The position numbers and the translations under genes were made by a program. Positions 38,014-46,798 of a DNA stretch of 64,000 bases are shown here, piece after piece. Origin of the DNA: Nocardia lijiangensis NBRC 108240 (GTDB lineage Bacteria > Actinomycetota > Actinomycetes > Mycobacteriales > Mycobacteriaceae); assembly GCF_001613045.1 (NCBI RefSeq), contig NZ_BDBP01000028.1:1-64000 (forward strand), read 5' to 3'. The notes beneath the pieces are model-generated. The model was not told the DNA's origin, ran no database searches, and saw only the letters and a list, made by a program, of their open reading frames with translations. Position 1 is the first letter of the stretch; every line of letters begins with the position of its first letter.

Positions 38014-38550
38014 TCAGCCCGGGACGGGTGGTGTGCCGTCCTGGTTGAAGGTGACGGACGCGACTCCGTCGCCGCCCGGCTCGTGCAGGCTGAGCAACAA
38101 GTCGTACAAGTTGTCGACACCGACGTAGGTGCCACCGGGGAGGCCGCCGACGATCTCGACCAAGGCGAAATGCAGGTGCGACGGAATCCCGTCGAAGTGA
38201 AAGATGGTGCCGAGCAGATCTCCTCGGCTGACCGAGGAGCCGACACTCAGTCCCGCAGGCACGCCGGTGATGTGCGTGTAGTAGCCGCCCATCTTGTCGT
38301 CGGGTGCGCGCACGAAGATGTGTGCGCCGTACGTCTTGCCCGCGTCCGCCACCGGATTATGGGGTTGAAATTTGGTGATGTGTCCATCGAATGCTGCGAA
38401 GACGGATGTTCCGGTGCTGCCTCCGATGTCCATGCCGTACCGGATGAACCAATCCGGACCCGTATGTCCATTGGCGTTGGGGCCGCCGAGCCCTCCGGTG
38501 AATCCTGTGGGGTCCACTGGGGTAGAAATGATGAGATCGAAGGGCGCCAT
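38014..38550 (-). CDS. M23-fold (LytM-like) protein lacking the first zinc histidine, no signal peptide
   Basis: This 178-residue protein follows the LytM fold from IRYGMDIGGSTGTSVFAAFD through GYYTHITGV to SHLHFALVEI. The canonical H-x3-D site reads R-Y-G-M-D, so the first zinc-binding histidine is arginine, while the aspartate and the H-x-H are kept. It may be a non-catalytic binding or regulatory domain. No signal peptide or membrane segment is seen, which is odd for a wall-acting family. It lies 16 bp after the trypsin-like gene and is almost certainly cotranscribed with it. Confidence 0.75.
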   Translation of the reverse strand: MAPFDLIISTPVDPTGFTGGLGGPNANGHTGPDWFIRYGMDIGGSTGTSVFAAFDGHITKFQPHNPVADAGKTYGAHIFVRAPDDKMGGYYTHITGVPAGLSVGSSVSRGDLLGTIFHFDGIPSHLHFALVEIVGGLPGGTYVGVDNLYDLLLSLHEPGGDGVASVTFNQDGTPPVPG

Positions 38551-38566
38551 GGCCGCCTCCTGGTTG

Positions 38567-39511
38567 TCAGAAACTGATGCCCACCGAGTCCGCCGCTCCG
38601 GTGAACCCGTCGCCGCTCACCATTTGCGTGGCGAATGCGGAGATCGCCCCGGGCGGTGGGGAACCGATCGTGGCGATCGAGCTGAACTCGATGCCTTTCT
38701 GGGTGATGATCCCGACGATCTGGTCGGCCGCGTTGACGACCAAGGACCCGCTGTCGCCGTGTTCGGCGAGGATCGGTTGCCCGGCGACGTCGTCGGTATA
38801 GATCTCGAACGAGTTCGCCGGGGTGTTGATCCCAAGCGGCCGCAACCCGATCGCGCTGACGACTCCGGTGGTCAGGAGCGTCGTCCGGCCGCGTTTGCGC
38901 ACTTTGTTGCCCGGTTTCGCCCTGGCCATACCGCTGAAGCCGCCGATTTCGGCGATCGTCGACTCGATGGCGACACCGGCGTCGAACGTGAAGACCGCGA
39001 TGTCGGTGGCGTCCTGCCAGCGGTGCAGTGCGCCGATCCTGCGGGAGATGCCGGGTTGAAACACCGGGTCGCCCTGCCGGATCTCGCCTTGCTCGGACAG
39101 GCTGGCTATCACGTGCGCGCACGTCACGCCGACCTGCCCGCCGAACATCGTGTCGTTTGCGATCCCGCCCAAGGTGCCGCCTTGCACCAGGAAGCCGCTG
39201 TGTTCGGCCCTGATGGTGACTCCACCGCGCACGGGGTTGTGCGGCGCGGTGTCGGGCCCGGCCAAGGGGGTGAATTCGCGCCGCACCACCGCCACCGGAA
39301 AATCGACGCCTGCGATCAGCTGTTGCAACGGGAACGGAATACTGCTGTCGTCGGCTACCAGGACCCGGATGACGACGTCGTCCGTCAGTTCGACGCCCTC
39401 CTGGCGAAAACCGGCATCGACGCCCAGCACGCCGGGAAGAAATGCCATCGCCGACTCCAGCGCGTCGGCGAGCGCGTCCTTGGCCGCCAGCAGCTCAGGT
39501 GATATTTCCAT
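38567..39511 (-). CDS. Trypsin-like serine protease without signal peptide
   Basis: This 314-residue protein has an N-terminal domain of about 85 residues (opening MEISPELLAAKDALADALES) and a chymotrypsin-fold domain. The apparent triad is the histidine in GVTCAHVIA, the aspartate in ATDIAVF and the serine in EHGDSGSLVV. No export signal is visible, so it may act in the cytoplasm or leave by a non-classical route. It is the first gene of a two-gene unit with the M23-fold protein. Substrate unknown. Its closeness to the TIR-WD40/SLATT locus is suggestive only. Confidence 0.82.
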   Translation of the reverse strand: MEISPELLAAKDALADALESAMAFLPGVLGVDAGFRQEGVELTDDVVIRVLVADDSSIPFPLQQLIAGVDFPVAVVRREFTPLAGPDTAPHNPVRGGVTIRAEHSGFLVQGGTLGGIANDTMFGGQVGVTCAHVIASLSEQGEIRQGDPVFQPGISRRIGALHRWQDATDIAVFTFDAGVAIESTIAEIGGFSGMARAKPGNKVRKRGRTTLLTTGVVSAIGLRPLGINTPANSFEIYTDDVAGQPILAEHGDSGSLVVNAADQIVGIITQKGIEFSSIATIGSPPPGAISAFATQMVSGDGFTGAADSVGISF

Positions 39512-39674
39512 GCCCTCACGCCATTTCCGCTCGTGCCGGGTGCCCGGAGCGGCACCGGTCAGCCCAGCCTGCCGCGACCTCGCGGGGTGGTCGCGGGTAG
39601 CGCACTACTCGAATCACCGAAGGCCCGTCGGAGCGGGCCGCAGGAACGAAGCGGGGTCAGGGATTGATCCGAAA

Positions 39675-39694
39675 TACTCTAGGGGGGTAGGGTA
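39675..39694. promoter_or_regulatory. CsoR-like operator upstream of the copper chaperone gene
   Basis: TACTCTA-GGGGGG-TAGGGTA is an inverted repeat around a G-tract, the arrangement typical of CsoR-family copper-sensing repressors. It lies 46 bp upstream of the HMA protein start, so copper induction is likely. Confidence 0.6.
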
Positions 39695-39740
39695 ATAGAC
39701 GAGCGGCGGAGGTTGCCGTCGCCAGGAACGAGGAGAAGAC

Positions 39741-39962
39741 ATGACTACCGCGGCAGTCACGACCACCACCTTCGCCGTCGAAGGCATGACCTGCGGCTGC
39801 TGCGTCGGCAAGGTTCGCGACAAGGTCGGCTCGATCCCCGGCGTCACCGCGGTGACCGTCGATCTCGACGGCGGCACGGTGACCGTCCAAGGAGCAGACC
39901 CGGTCGAGCGCGGTGCGGTAGCCGACGCGGTCGAGCGGGCGGGCTTCCGGCTCGCCGATTGA
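39741..39962 (+). CDS. CopZ-like heavy-metal-associated copper chaperone
   Basis: This 73-residue protein is a single HMA domain with the metal-binding loop GMTCGCCVGKV and the beta-alpha-beta strand VTVDLDGGTVTVQG. It binds Cu(I) in the cytoplasm and hands it to a P1B ATPase or repressor. Neither partner is in the window. GGAGAAG lies about 5 nt upstream of the ATG and a CsoR-like operator lies further upstream. An extra cysteine in the loop (C-G-C-C) is a small deviation from the usual C-x2-C spacing. Confidence 0.9.
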   Translation: MTTAAVTTTTFAVEGMTCGCCVGKVRDKVGSIPGVTAVTVDLDGGTVTVQGADPVERGAVADAVERAGFRLAD

Positions 39963-40006
39963 TCCGGCGCAGCGCACTCCCGCGGACCCGTCGATCCCGA
40001 ATCAGG

Positions 40007-41470
40007 TCACTCCGCGCTGTCCGTCGTCGGCGCGGCCCGGCGAATCATGGTGAACGCGTACATGAGCAGCGCTCCCAGCGCCGCGCCGACCGGCCAGGAC
40101 AGCGCCGTCACCTCCCGGGAATCGGGAGCCAGCGCGACGATCACCGCGACCGTGCCCGAAAGGATCAGCGCCGCCAGCGCTTTCGGATTGAATCCGCGGG
40201 AGAAGTAGTACCGTCCCTCCGCGGTGTCGTCGTACAGCTCGGCGACCGCGGTGCGCTGACGCCGCACCAGGTAGTAGTCGACGATCAGGATGCCGAACAC
40301 CGGACCCATCAGCGCGCCGACGCCGCCGAGGAAGTAGATGATGAAATCCTGGTTCTCCCACAGCTTCCAGGGCATCACCAGGATGGACAGGACGGCGGTG
40401 ATGATCCCGCCGGTCCGGAACGAGATGAATTTCGGTGCGGCATTGGAGATGTCGTAGGCGGGGGACACGAAGTTGAGGACCACGTTGATGCCGACGGTCG
40501 CCGTCGCGAACAACACCGCGGCGACGACCACCACCACATCACTGTCGATATCGGCGACCAGCTCCACCGGATCGCTCAGCACCTTCCCGTACACCTTCAG
40601 GGTGGCCAGCGAGATGACGATCGACAGGACCACGAACGCCGTCTCGTTGAACGGGATGCCCCACGCGTTGCCGCGCAGCACCGCCCGCTTGCTGGGGGAG
40701 AACCGCGCGAAGTCGGCGTAGTTGACGAGCGGGCCCGCCATGAACGCCACCATCAGGAAGGCGACGCCGACGAACGCGGCGACGGTCGCGCCGCCCGACA
40801 GCGGCGCACCGACACGCGCGTTGAAGTCGATGCTCCACTCGGCCTTGCCCAGAATCCAGATCGCCAGCGCGATCATGCCGATCCAGACCGCGGGCCCCGC
40901 GAAATCCGAGGCCTTGCGCACGACTTCCATGCCGTAGTTGATGATCGCCAGCTGCACGGTCCACAGCACCAGGAACGCGATCCAGCCCAACGTCGACAAG
41001 CCGAGGAAGCTGGATTCGGTCCACGACGCCAAACCCGGTGACACGCGCAGCAACAGCACCATCAGCGCGGTGGAAGCCAGATAGGTCTGGATTCCGTACC
41101 AAAACACCGCGACGATGGCCCGCAGCAGCGCAGGGACATTGGCGCCGAAGACGCCGAAGGCGGCGCGGGCGAAGACCGGGAACGGCACCCCGACCTTCTG
41201 TCCCGCGACGCCGACGAGATTGCTGCCCAGCCACAGCATGAGCACACCGGTGAACAGCGCGAGCATCGTCTGCCACCCGGTCATGCCGAGTGCGAGCATG
41301 CCGACCGCGAAGCCGTAGCTGGCGATGCTGTGCGCGGAGGTCATCCAGAGACAGAAGATGTCCCACGTACGCCAGGTCGCGGTCTCCTTGGTCGTGGGCG
41401 CCAAGTCGTCGTTGACCAGCGTGGAACTGCGCGGCGCGCCGTCCAGCGGCCGTACCCGAGTTTCGGTCAT
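40007..41470 (-). CDS. NCS1-family nucleobase/hydantoin:cation symporter
   Basis: This 487-residue protein has about 12 membrane helices and NCS1 features: NDDLAPTTKETATWRTWDIF near the start, GIQTYLAS, an NYADFARF loop and a late GPVFGILIVDYYLVRR. It probably imports uracil, thymine, hydantoin or dihydropyrimidines for the catabolic enzymes encoded upstream in the same operon. It is the last gene, 27 bp after the dehydrogenase. Confidence 0.92.
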   Translation of the reverse strand: MTETRVRPLDGAPRSSTLVNDDLAPTTKETATWRTWDIFCLWMTSAHSIASYGFAVGMLALGMTGWQTMLALFTGVLMLWLGSNLVGVAGQKVGVPFPVFARAAFGVFGANVPALLRAIVAVFWYGIQTYLASTALMVLLLRVSPGLASWTESSFLGLSTLGWIAFLVLWTVQLAIINYGMEVVRKASDFAGPAVWIGMIALAIWILGKAEWSIDFNARVGAPLSGGATVAAFVGVAFLMVAFMAGPLVNYADFARFSPSKRAVLRGNAWGIPFNETAFVVLSIVISLATLKVYGKVLSDPVELVADIDSDVVVVVAAVLFATATVGINVVLNFVSPAYDISNAAPKFISFRTGGIITAVLSILVMPWKLWENQDFIIYFLGGVGALMGPVFGILIVDYYLVRRQRTAVAELYDDTAEGRYYFSRGFNPKALAALILSGTVAVIVALAPDSREVTALSWPVGAALGALLMYAFTMIRRAAPTTDSAE

Positions 41471-41497
41471 CGGATGTCCTTCGTGCTGCGGTGGGTG

Positions 41498-43006
41498 CTA
41501 ACTGTTGCGCGGAAAACCGAGGTCTATGCCGCCGTGGCTGGGGTCGAGCCAGCGCGAGGTGATCGCCTTCTCCCGGGTGAAGAACGCGAAACCGTTGGGG
41601 CCGTAGGCTTTCGCATCGCCGAACAGCGATGCTTTCCAGCCGCCGAAACTGTGGTACGCCACGGGGACCGGGATCGGCACGTTCACGCCGATCATGCCGA
41701 CGGTCACCTGCCGCTGGAAGCGCCGCGCCGCGCCGCCGTCGTTGGTGAAGATCGCGACGCCGTTGCCGTAGGGGGAGGAGTTGACGAGGTCGACGCCGTG
41801 CTCGAAGCCCTCGACCCGCACCACCGAGAGCACGGGCCCGAAGATCTCGTCGCGATAGACCGCCGAGGTGACCGGCACCCGGTCGATCAGGGAGGGGCCG
41901 AGCCAGAACCCGTTGGGGTCGCCGTCGACGGCGCTGTCGCGGCCGTCGACGACGACGCGGGCCCGATCGGTGACGGCGGTGTCGAGGTACTCGGCGACGC
42001 GGTCCCGGTGTTCGCGGGTGATCAACGGCCCCATATCGCAGCCGCGGCGGCCGTCTCCGGTGCGCAGGCCTGCCATCCGCGCGGCGATGCGAGCGACCAG
42101 ATCGTCGGCGATGGAGTCGACCGCGAGCACCACGCTCACCGCCATGCACCGTTCGCCCGCCGAGCCGAAGCCCGCGTTGACGGCGGCGTCCGCGGCCAGG
42201 TCCAGATCGGCGTCCGGCAGGACGAGCATGTGGTTCTTGGCGCCGCCGAGGGCTTGCACCCGTTTGCCGTGCGCGCTTGCGGTCCGATATACGTAGTCGG
42301 CGATCGGTGTGGAGCCGACGAACGAGATCGCCGCGATCTGCGGGTGCGTCAGCAGCGCGTCCACCGCCTCCTTGTCGCCGTGCACCACATTGAGCACGCC
42401 CGCGGGCAGTCCGGCGTCGGCCGCCAGCTCGGCCAGCCAGTTCGCCGCCGACGGATCCTTCTCGCTCGGCTTGAGCACCACCGTGTTTCCGGCGGCGATC
42501 GCGATCGGGAAGAACCACAGCGGCACCATGGCCGGGAAATTGAACGGGCTGATGATGCCGACGACGCCGACCGGTTCGCGCACCGAGTACACGTCGATCC
42601 CGGTCGAGGCGTTCTGGCTGAACTCGCCCTTGAGCAGATGCGGCATGGACAGCGCGAATTCGACGACCTCGAGCCCGCGGGCGATCTCGCCCGCCGCGTC
42701 GGCGAGCACCTTGCCGTGCTCGGCGGTGAGGATGCTCGCCAGTTCGTCCTTGCGTGCGTTGAGAAGTTCGCGGAAATTCAGCAGGAACCGGTGGCGGGTG
42801 GCGACGGAGGAGTCGGCCCAGGCGGGCAGCGCCGCCGCGGCGGCGGCGACGGCCACACCCACGTCGTCGCCGGTGGCCATCCGCACGCTGCGCTGCGCCA
42901 CCCCCAGTGCGGGATCGAAAACCGGTGCGGTGCGGGCGGATTCGCCACGCCATGGCTTGCCGTCGACCCAGTGTTCGACGATGTCGGTGGTCGCGGGATG
43001 CGTCAT
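41498..43006 (-). CDS. mmsA: CoA-acylating methylmalonate/malonate-semialdehyde dehydrogenase
   Basis: This 502-residue aldehyde dehydrogenase has ISPFNFPAMVPLWFFP, FVGSTPIADYVY, the catalytic cysteine in GFGSAGERCMA and PYGNGVAIFTNDGG, the pattern of MmsA/IolA enzymes. In this operon it should convert malonate semialdehyde (from beta-alanine) or methylmalonate semialdehyde (from beta-aminoisobutyrate) to acetyl- or propionyl-CoA with CO2 loss. Its start overlaps the aminotransferase stop by 4 nt. Confidence 0.93.
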   Translation of the reverse strand: MTHPATTDIVEHWVDGKPWRGESARTAPVFDPALGVAQRSVRMATGDDVGVAVAAAAAALPAWADSSVATRHRFLLNFRELLNARKDELASILTAEHGKVLADAAGEIARGLEVVEFALSMPHLLKGEFSQNASTGIDVYSVREPVGVVGIISPFNFPAMVPLWFFPIAIAAGNTVVLKPSEKDPSAANWLAELAADAGLPAGVLNVVHGDKEAVDALLTHPQIAAISFVGSTPIADYVYRTASAHGKRVQALGGAKNHMLVLPDADLDLAADAAVNAGFGSAGERCMAVSVVLAVDSIADDLVARIAARMAGLRTGDGRRGCDMGPLITREHRDRVAEYLDTAVTDRARVVVDGRDSAVDGDPNGFWLGPSLIDRVPVTSAVYRDEIFGPVLSVVRVEGFEHGVDLVNSSPYGNGVAIFTNDGGAARRFQRQVTVGMIGVNVPIPVPVAYHSFGGWKASLFGDAKAYGPNGFAFFTREKAITSRWLDPSHGGIDLGFPRNS

Positions 43007-44331
43007 CGGATCTCCTCGGCTGGCAGGGCGGTCAGTACGTCACGCAGGATGGCGGCGGCCTCGGCGACCTCGGCCTCGGTGACCACACACGGCGGCGTCA
43101 CGTGAATGCGGTTGTCGGCCAGGAACGGAAGCAGCCCGCGGGCGACGAGCTCGGTCTTGACCCGCGCCATGGTCGCGGCGGACACAGGTTCCCGGGTGGC
43201 GCGATCGGCGACCAGTTCCAGGGCCCAGAACACGCCCTCGCCGCGCACGTCACCGATCACCGGGCACTCCTCGGCCAATCGCGTGAGCGCCGGGCCGAGC
43301 ACGGTGCGGCCGATGCGTTCGGCATTGGCCACGATGCCTTCGTCGGCCATCACGTCGAGGGCGGCGACGATCGACGCCGCCGCCAGCGGGTGCCCGCTGT
43401 AGGTGAGGCCGCCGGGGAAGACGGTGTCGTCGAAGGTGTGGGCGATCGACTCGGAGATGACGACGCCGCCCACGGGGACGTAGCCGGAGTTGACACCCTT
43501 GGCGAAGGTGATCAGATCGGGCGTCACGTCGTAGCCGTCGAACGCGAACCACCGTCCGGTACGGCCGAATCCGCACATCACCTCGTCGAGGATCAGCACG
43601 ATTCCGTACCGGTCGGCGAGGGCGCGGACACCGGCGAGATAGCCGGGCGGCGGCACCAGGATGCCCGCGGTGCCCGGCACCGTCTCCAGCAGGATCGCGG
43701 CGATGCTTGCCGGACCTTCGCACTGCACGACCCGCTCGAGGTGCCGCAGCGCGCGCTCGCTCTCCTCCTCGGCGGTGCTCGCCCAGAACTCGCTGCGATA
43801 CAGGTAGGGGCCGAAGAAATGGACGTGACCGCGGGCGTACTCGTTCGGTATCCGCCGCCAGTCGCCGGTCGCGACCACCGCGGCACCGGTGTTGCCGTGG
43901 TAGGAGCGGTAGGTCGAGAGCACCTTGTCGCGGCCGGTGTGCAGCCGCGCCATCCGGAGGGCGTTCTCGTTGGCGTCCGCGCCGCCGTTGGTGAAGAACA
44001 CCTTCTCGAGCCCGTCCGGCGCGAGCGCGGCGATCCGCTGGGCCGCCTCGCCGCGTTGCAGATTCGCGGTGGCCGGTCCGATGGTGGCCAGGCGCGCGGC
44101 CTGATCGGCGATCGCGGCCGTCACCACCGGATGCTGATGGCCGATGTTCACGTTGACCATCTGGCTGGCGAAATCCAGGTATTCACGGCCCCCGTGATCC
44201 CATACCCGGCAGCCGCGACCGCCCGCGAGCACCACCGGATTCAGCGCGGCCTGCGCCGACCAGGAGTGGAACACGTGGTCACGGTCGAGTTCGTAGGCGC
44301 GCGCGTCCAGATCGACGCGCACGGCGGTCAT
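43003..44331 (-). CDS. Class III PLP aminotransferase, probably beta-alanine/beta-aminoisobutyrate transaminase
   Basis: This 442-residue protein has FFTNGGADANENALRMAR, ILDEVMCGFGRTG, the PLP lysine in TFAKGVNSGYVP and SGHPLAAAS, all class III markers. In the operon it should remove the amino group of beta-alanine or beta-aminoisobutyrate to give the semialdehyde used by the next gene. It overlaps both neighbours by ATGA-type junctions. Confidence 0.92.
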   Translation of the reverse strand: MTAVRVDLDARAYELDRDHVFHSWSAQAALNPVVLAGGRGCRVWDHGGREYLDFASQMVNVNIGHQHPVVTAAIADQAARLATIGPATANLQRGEAAQRIAALAPDGLEKVFFTNGGADANENALRMARLHTGRDKVLSTYRSYHGNTGAAVVATGDWRRIPNEYARGHVHFFGPYLYRSEFWASTAEEESERALRHLERVVQCEGPASIAAILLETVPGTAGILVPPPGYLAGVRALADRYGIVLILDEVMCGFGRTGRWFAFDGYDVTPDLITFAKGVNSGYVPVGGVVISESIAHTFDDTVFPGGLTYSGHPLAAASIVAALDVMADEGIVANAERIGRTVLGPALTRLAEECPVIGDVRGEGVFWALELVADRATREPVSAATMARVKTELVARGLLPFLADNRIHVTPPCVVTEAEVAEAAAILRDVLTALPAEEIR

Positions 44332-45353
44332 GCCGTCACTTTCGTCGCCGTGATGGATTGCCGCAGTTGCGGAATGATCGTCTCGCCGTAGACGCGCATG
44401 GTTTCCTCTTTGTTGTCGTGTTGCAGGTAGCCCGCGAACTGATCGACGCCGAGATCGGCGAGTCGCCGGAGTTTGGCGATGTGCTCATCGGCGGTGCCGA
44501 GCACGCAGAACCGTTCGACGATGTCGTCGGACACGAAGTCGGCGTGCACGTTTCCCGCGCGGCCGTGCAGGTTGTAGTCGTAACTCGCTCGGCCCGCGAT
44601 GTATTCGGTGAGCGCCTGCGGGATCTCCCCACCGGTGCCGTAGCGCGCGACGATGTCGGCGACGTGATTGCCGACCATCCCGCCGAACCAGCGGCACTGG
44701 TCGCGCATGTGCTTGCGATCGGTGCCGATGTACATCGGCGCCGCCACACAGATCTTGATCGAGCCCGGGTCGCGGCCCGCCGCCACCGCCGCCTTGCGCA
44801 CGCTGGCGATCATCCATTCGGCGATGTCCAGGTCGGCCAGCTGCAGGATGTAGCCGTCGGCCACCTCGCCGGTCAGCGCCAGCGCCTTCGGTCCGTAAGC
44901 GGCCACCCAGATGTCGAGCGTCGACCCGACGCTCCACGGGAATTGCACGGTGCTGCCGCCGTATTCGACCGGCCGCGAGTTGGCCAGTTCCCTGATGACA
45001 TGGATCGACTCGCGCAGCGTGTCCAGCGTGGTGGGTTTACCGCCGCCGACGCGCACCGCCGAATCGCCGCGTCCGATCCCGCAGATGGTGCGATTGCCGT
45101 AGGCCTCGTTGAGCGTGGCGAACAGCGACGCCGTGACCGTCCAGTCGCGGGTCGCCGGATTGGTCACCATGGGCCCGACCATGATGCGTTTCGTCTCGTG
45201 CAGGATCTGGCTGTACAACACGTACGGCTCCTGCCAGAGCAGGTGCGAATCGAAGGTCCACAGGTGGCTGAACCCGTGCACCTCAGCCAGTTTCGCCAAG
45301 TGGACGGTGCGCGCCGCCGGGGGATCGCACTGTAGTACCGCTCCGAATTGCAT
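44328..45353 (-). CDS. F420-dependent luciferase-like oxidoreductase in the pyrimidine operon
   Basis: This 341-residue TIM-barrel protein of the LLM class begins MQFGAVLQCDPPAARTVHLA and has the FSHLWTFDSHLLWQEPYV, GIGRGDSAVR and VAAYGPKALALTGEVADGYI segments of F420-binding members. The operon encodes every later step of reductive pyrimidine breakdown but no dihydropyrimidine dehydrogenase, so it may reduce the pyrimidine ring with F420H2. That role is inference; a dehydrogenase role on a later intermediate is possible. Its neighbours are 9 bp upstream and overlapping downstream. Confidence 0.88.
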   Translation of the reverse strand: MQFGAVLQCDPPAARTVHLAKLAEVHGFSHLWTFDSHLLWQEPYVLYSQILHETKRIMVGPMVTNPATRDWTVTASLFATLNEAYGNRTICGIGRGDSAVRVGGGKPTTLDTLRESIHVIRELANSRPVEYGGSTVQFPWSVGSTLDIWVAAYGPKALALTGEVADGYILQLADLDIAEWMIASVRKAAVAAGRDPGSIKICVAAPMYIGTDRKHMRDQCRWFGGMVGNHVADIVARYGTGGEIPQALTEYIAGRASYDYNLHGRAGNVHADFVSDDIVERFCVLGTADEHIAKLRRLADLGVDQFAGYLQHDNKEETMRVYGETIIPQLRQSITATKVTA

Positions 45354-45362
45354 GGCGTCTCC

Positions 45363-46784
45363 TCAGATCAGGTACTGGCACGGGGCGCGGCGGACGAACT
45401 GTCCGTCGCCTTTGCGGCCGCGATACTCGCCGTCCGCGACCACGACCTTGCCGCGGGAGAGCACGGTGTCGACGTGGCCATCGATTTCGTATCCCTCCCA
45501 CGCCGAGTGGTCCATGTTCATGTGGTGGGTCTTGCCGAGGCCGATGGAGGTGTGCCCGTTCGGGTCGTACACGACGATGTCGGCGTCCGCGCCGGGGGCC
45601 AGCACGCCTTTGCGCCCGTAGAGGCCGAACATGCGGGCCGGGGTGGTCGAGGTGATCTCCACCCAGCGCTCCAGGGTGATCCGGCCGTCCACCACGCCCT
45701 GGTACATCAGGTCCATCCGGTGCTCGATCGTGCCGATTCCGTTGGGAATCTTGGAGAAATCGCCGATCCCCATCTCCTTCTGGCCCTTCATGCAGAAGGG
45801 GCAGTGGTCGGTGGATACCATCTGCAAGTCGTTGGTGCGCAACGCCTGCCACACCTGGTCCTGATGTTCTTCCCGCCGGGAGCGCAGCGGCGTCGAGCAC
45901 ACCCATTTCGCGCCTTCGAAACCCGCTGCGCCGAGGTTGTCCTCCAGGGAGAGATACAGGTACTGCGGACAGGTTTCGCCGAAGACGTTGCGGCCCCGGT
46001 CCCGAGCCGCGGCGAGCTGGGCGACGGCCTGCTTCGCCGACACGTGCACCACGTACAGCGGCGCACGGGTCAGATCGGCGAGCATGATCGCCCGGTGCGT
46101 CGCTTCTTCCTCGAGCTGCCAGGCGCGCGCGATGCCGTGGTAGTACGGATCGGTTTTGCCCTCGGCCAGCAGCTGCGCGACGAGCACGTCGATGGCGGGA
46201 CCGTTCTCGGCGTGCATCATGGTGAGCAGCCCGGTGTCCGCGCCGATCTGCATGGCGCGCAGGATCTGGGCGTCGTCGCTGTAGAACACGCCGGGGTAGG
46301 CCATGAAGAGCTTGTAACTGGTGATGCCCTCGTCGGGCAGCCTGCGCAGCGCGGCCAGGGACTCGTCGTTCACGTCGCCGACGATCTGGTGGAACGAGTA
46401 GTCGATCGCGCACTGACCGGATGCCATCTTGTGCCAGGTCTGCAGGGAATCCTGCACGCGCTCACCGAACTTCTGCACCGCGAAGTCGATGATCATGGTG
46501 GTGCCGCCCCACGCGGCGGCCCGCGTCCCTGTCTCGAAATCGTCGGACGCCGTGGTGCCGCCGAACGGCATGGACATGTGCGTGTGCGCGTCGATGCCAC
46601 CGGGGATGACGTACTTGCCGGTCGCGTCGATGACGGTGTCCACGGTGTCGGCCAGATTCGCACCCAGCGCCGTCGTGCCCGGATGCAGCAGTGCGACAAT
46701 GCGTTCGCCGTCGACGAGGATGTCGGCCTCGCCTCGCCCGGTCGCCGAGACGACCGTTCCTCCGGTGATCAGTGTGGTGGCCAT
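45363..46784 (-). CDS. Dihydropyrimidinase (hydantoinase family)
   Basis: This 473-residue amidohydrolase has the metal motif GGIDAHTHM, the carbamylated lysine region SYKLFMAYPG, later histidines in MMHAENG and YVVHVSAKQAV and the aspartate in VSTDHCPF. It opens 5,6-dihydrouracil or dihydrothymine to the N-carbamoyl beta-amino acid. ATG 46784 has AGGAGG about 6 nt upstream. It lies 14 bp after the beta-ureidopropionase gene. Confidence 0.94.
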   Translation of the reverse strand: MATTLITGGTVVSATGRGEADILVDGERIVALLHPGTTALGANLADTVDTVIDATGKYVIPGGIDAHTHMSMPFGGTTASDDFETGTRAAAWGGTTMIIDFAVQKFGERVQDSLQTWHKMASGQCAIDYSFHQIVGDVNDESLAALRRLPDEGITSYKLFMAYPGVFYSDDAQILRAMQIGADTGLLTMMHAENGPAIDVLVAQLLAEGKTDPYYHGIARAWQLEEEATHRAIMLADLTRAPLYVVHVSAKQAVAQLAAARDRGRNVFGETCPQYLYLSLEDNLGAAGFEGAKWVCSTPLRSRREEHQDQVWQALRTNDLQMVSTDHCPFCMKGQKEMGIGDFSKIPNGIGTIEHRMDLMYQGVVDGRITLERWVEITSTTPARMFGLYGRKGVLAPGADADIVVYDPNGHTSIGLGKTHHMNMDHSAWEGYEIDGHVDTVLSRGKVVVADGEYRGRKGDGQFVRRAPCQYLI

Positions 46785-46798
46785 GTTCGCCTCCTGGT

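Noticed and set aside
40539..42953. 804-codon minus frame across the permease and dehydrogenase genes
   Set aside because: It spans the junction of two real genes in another frame and is Arg-rich and without motifs.
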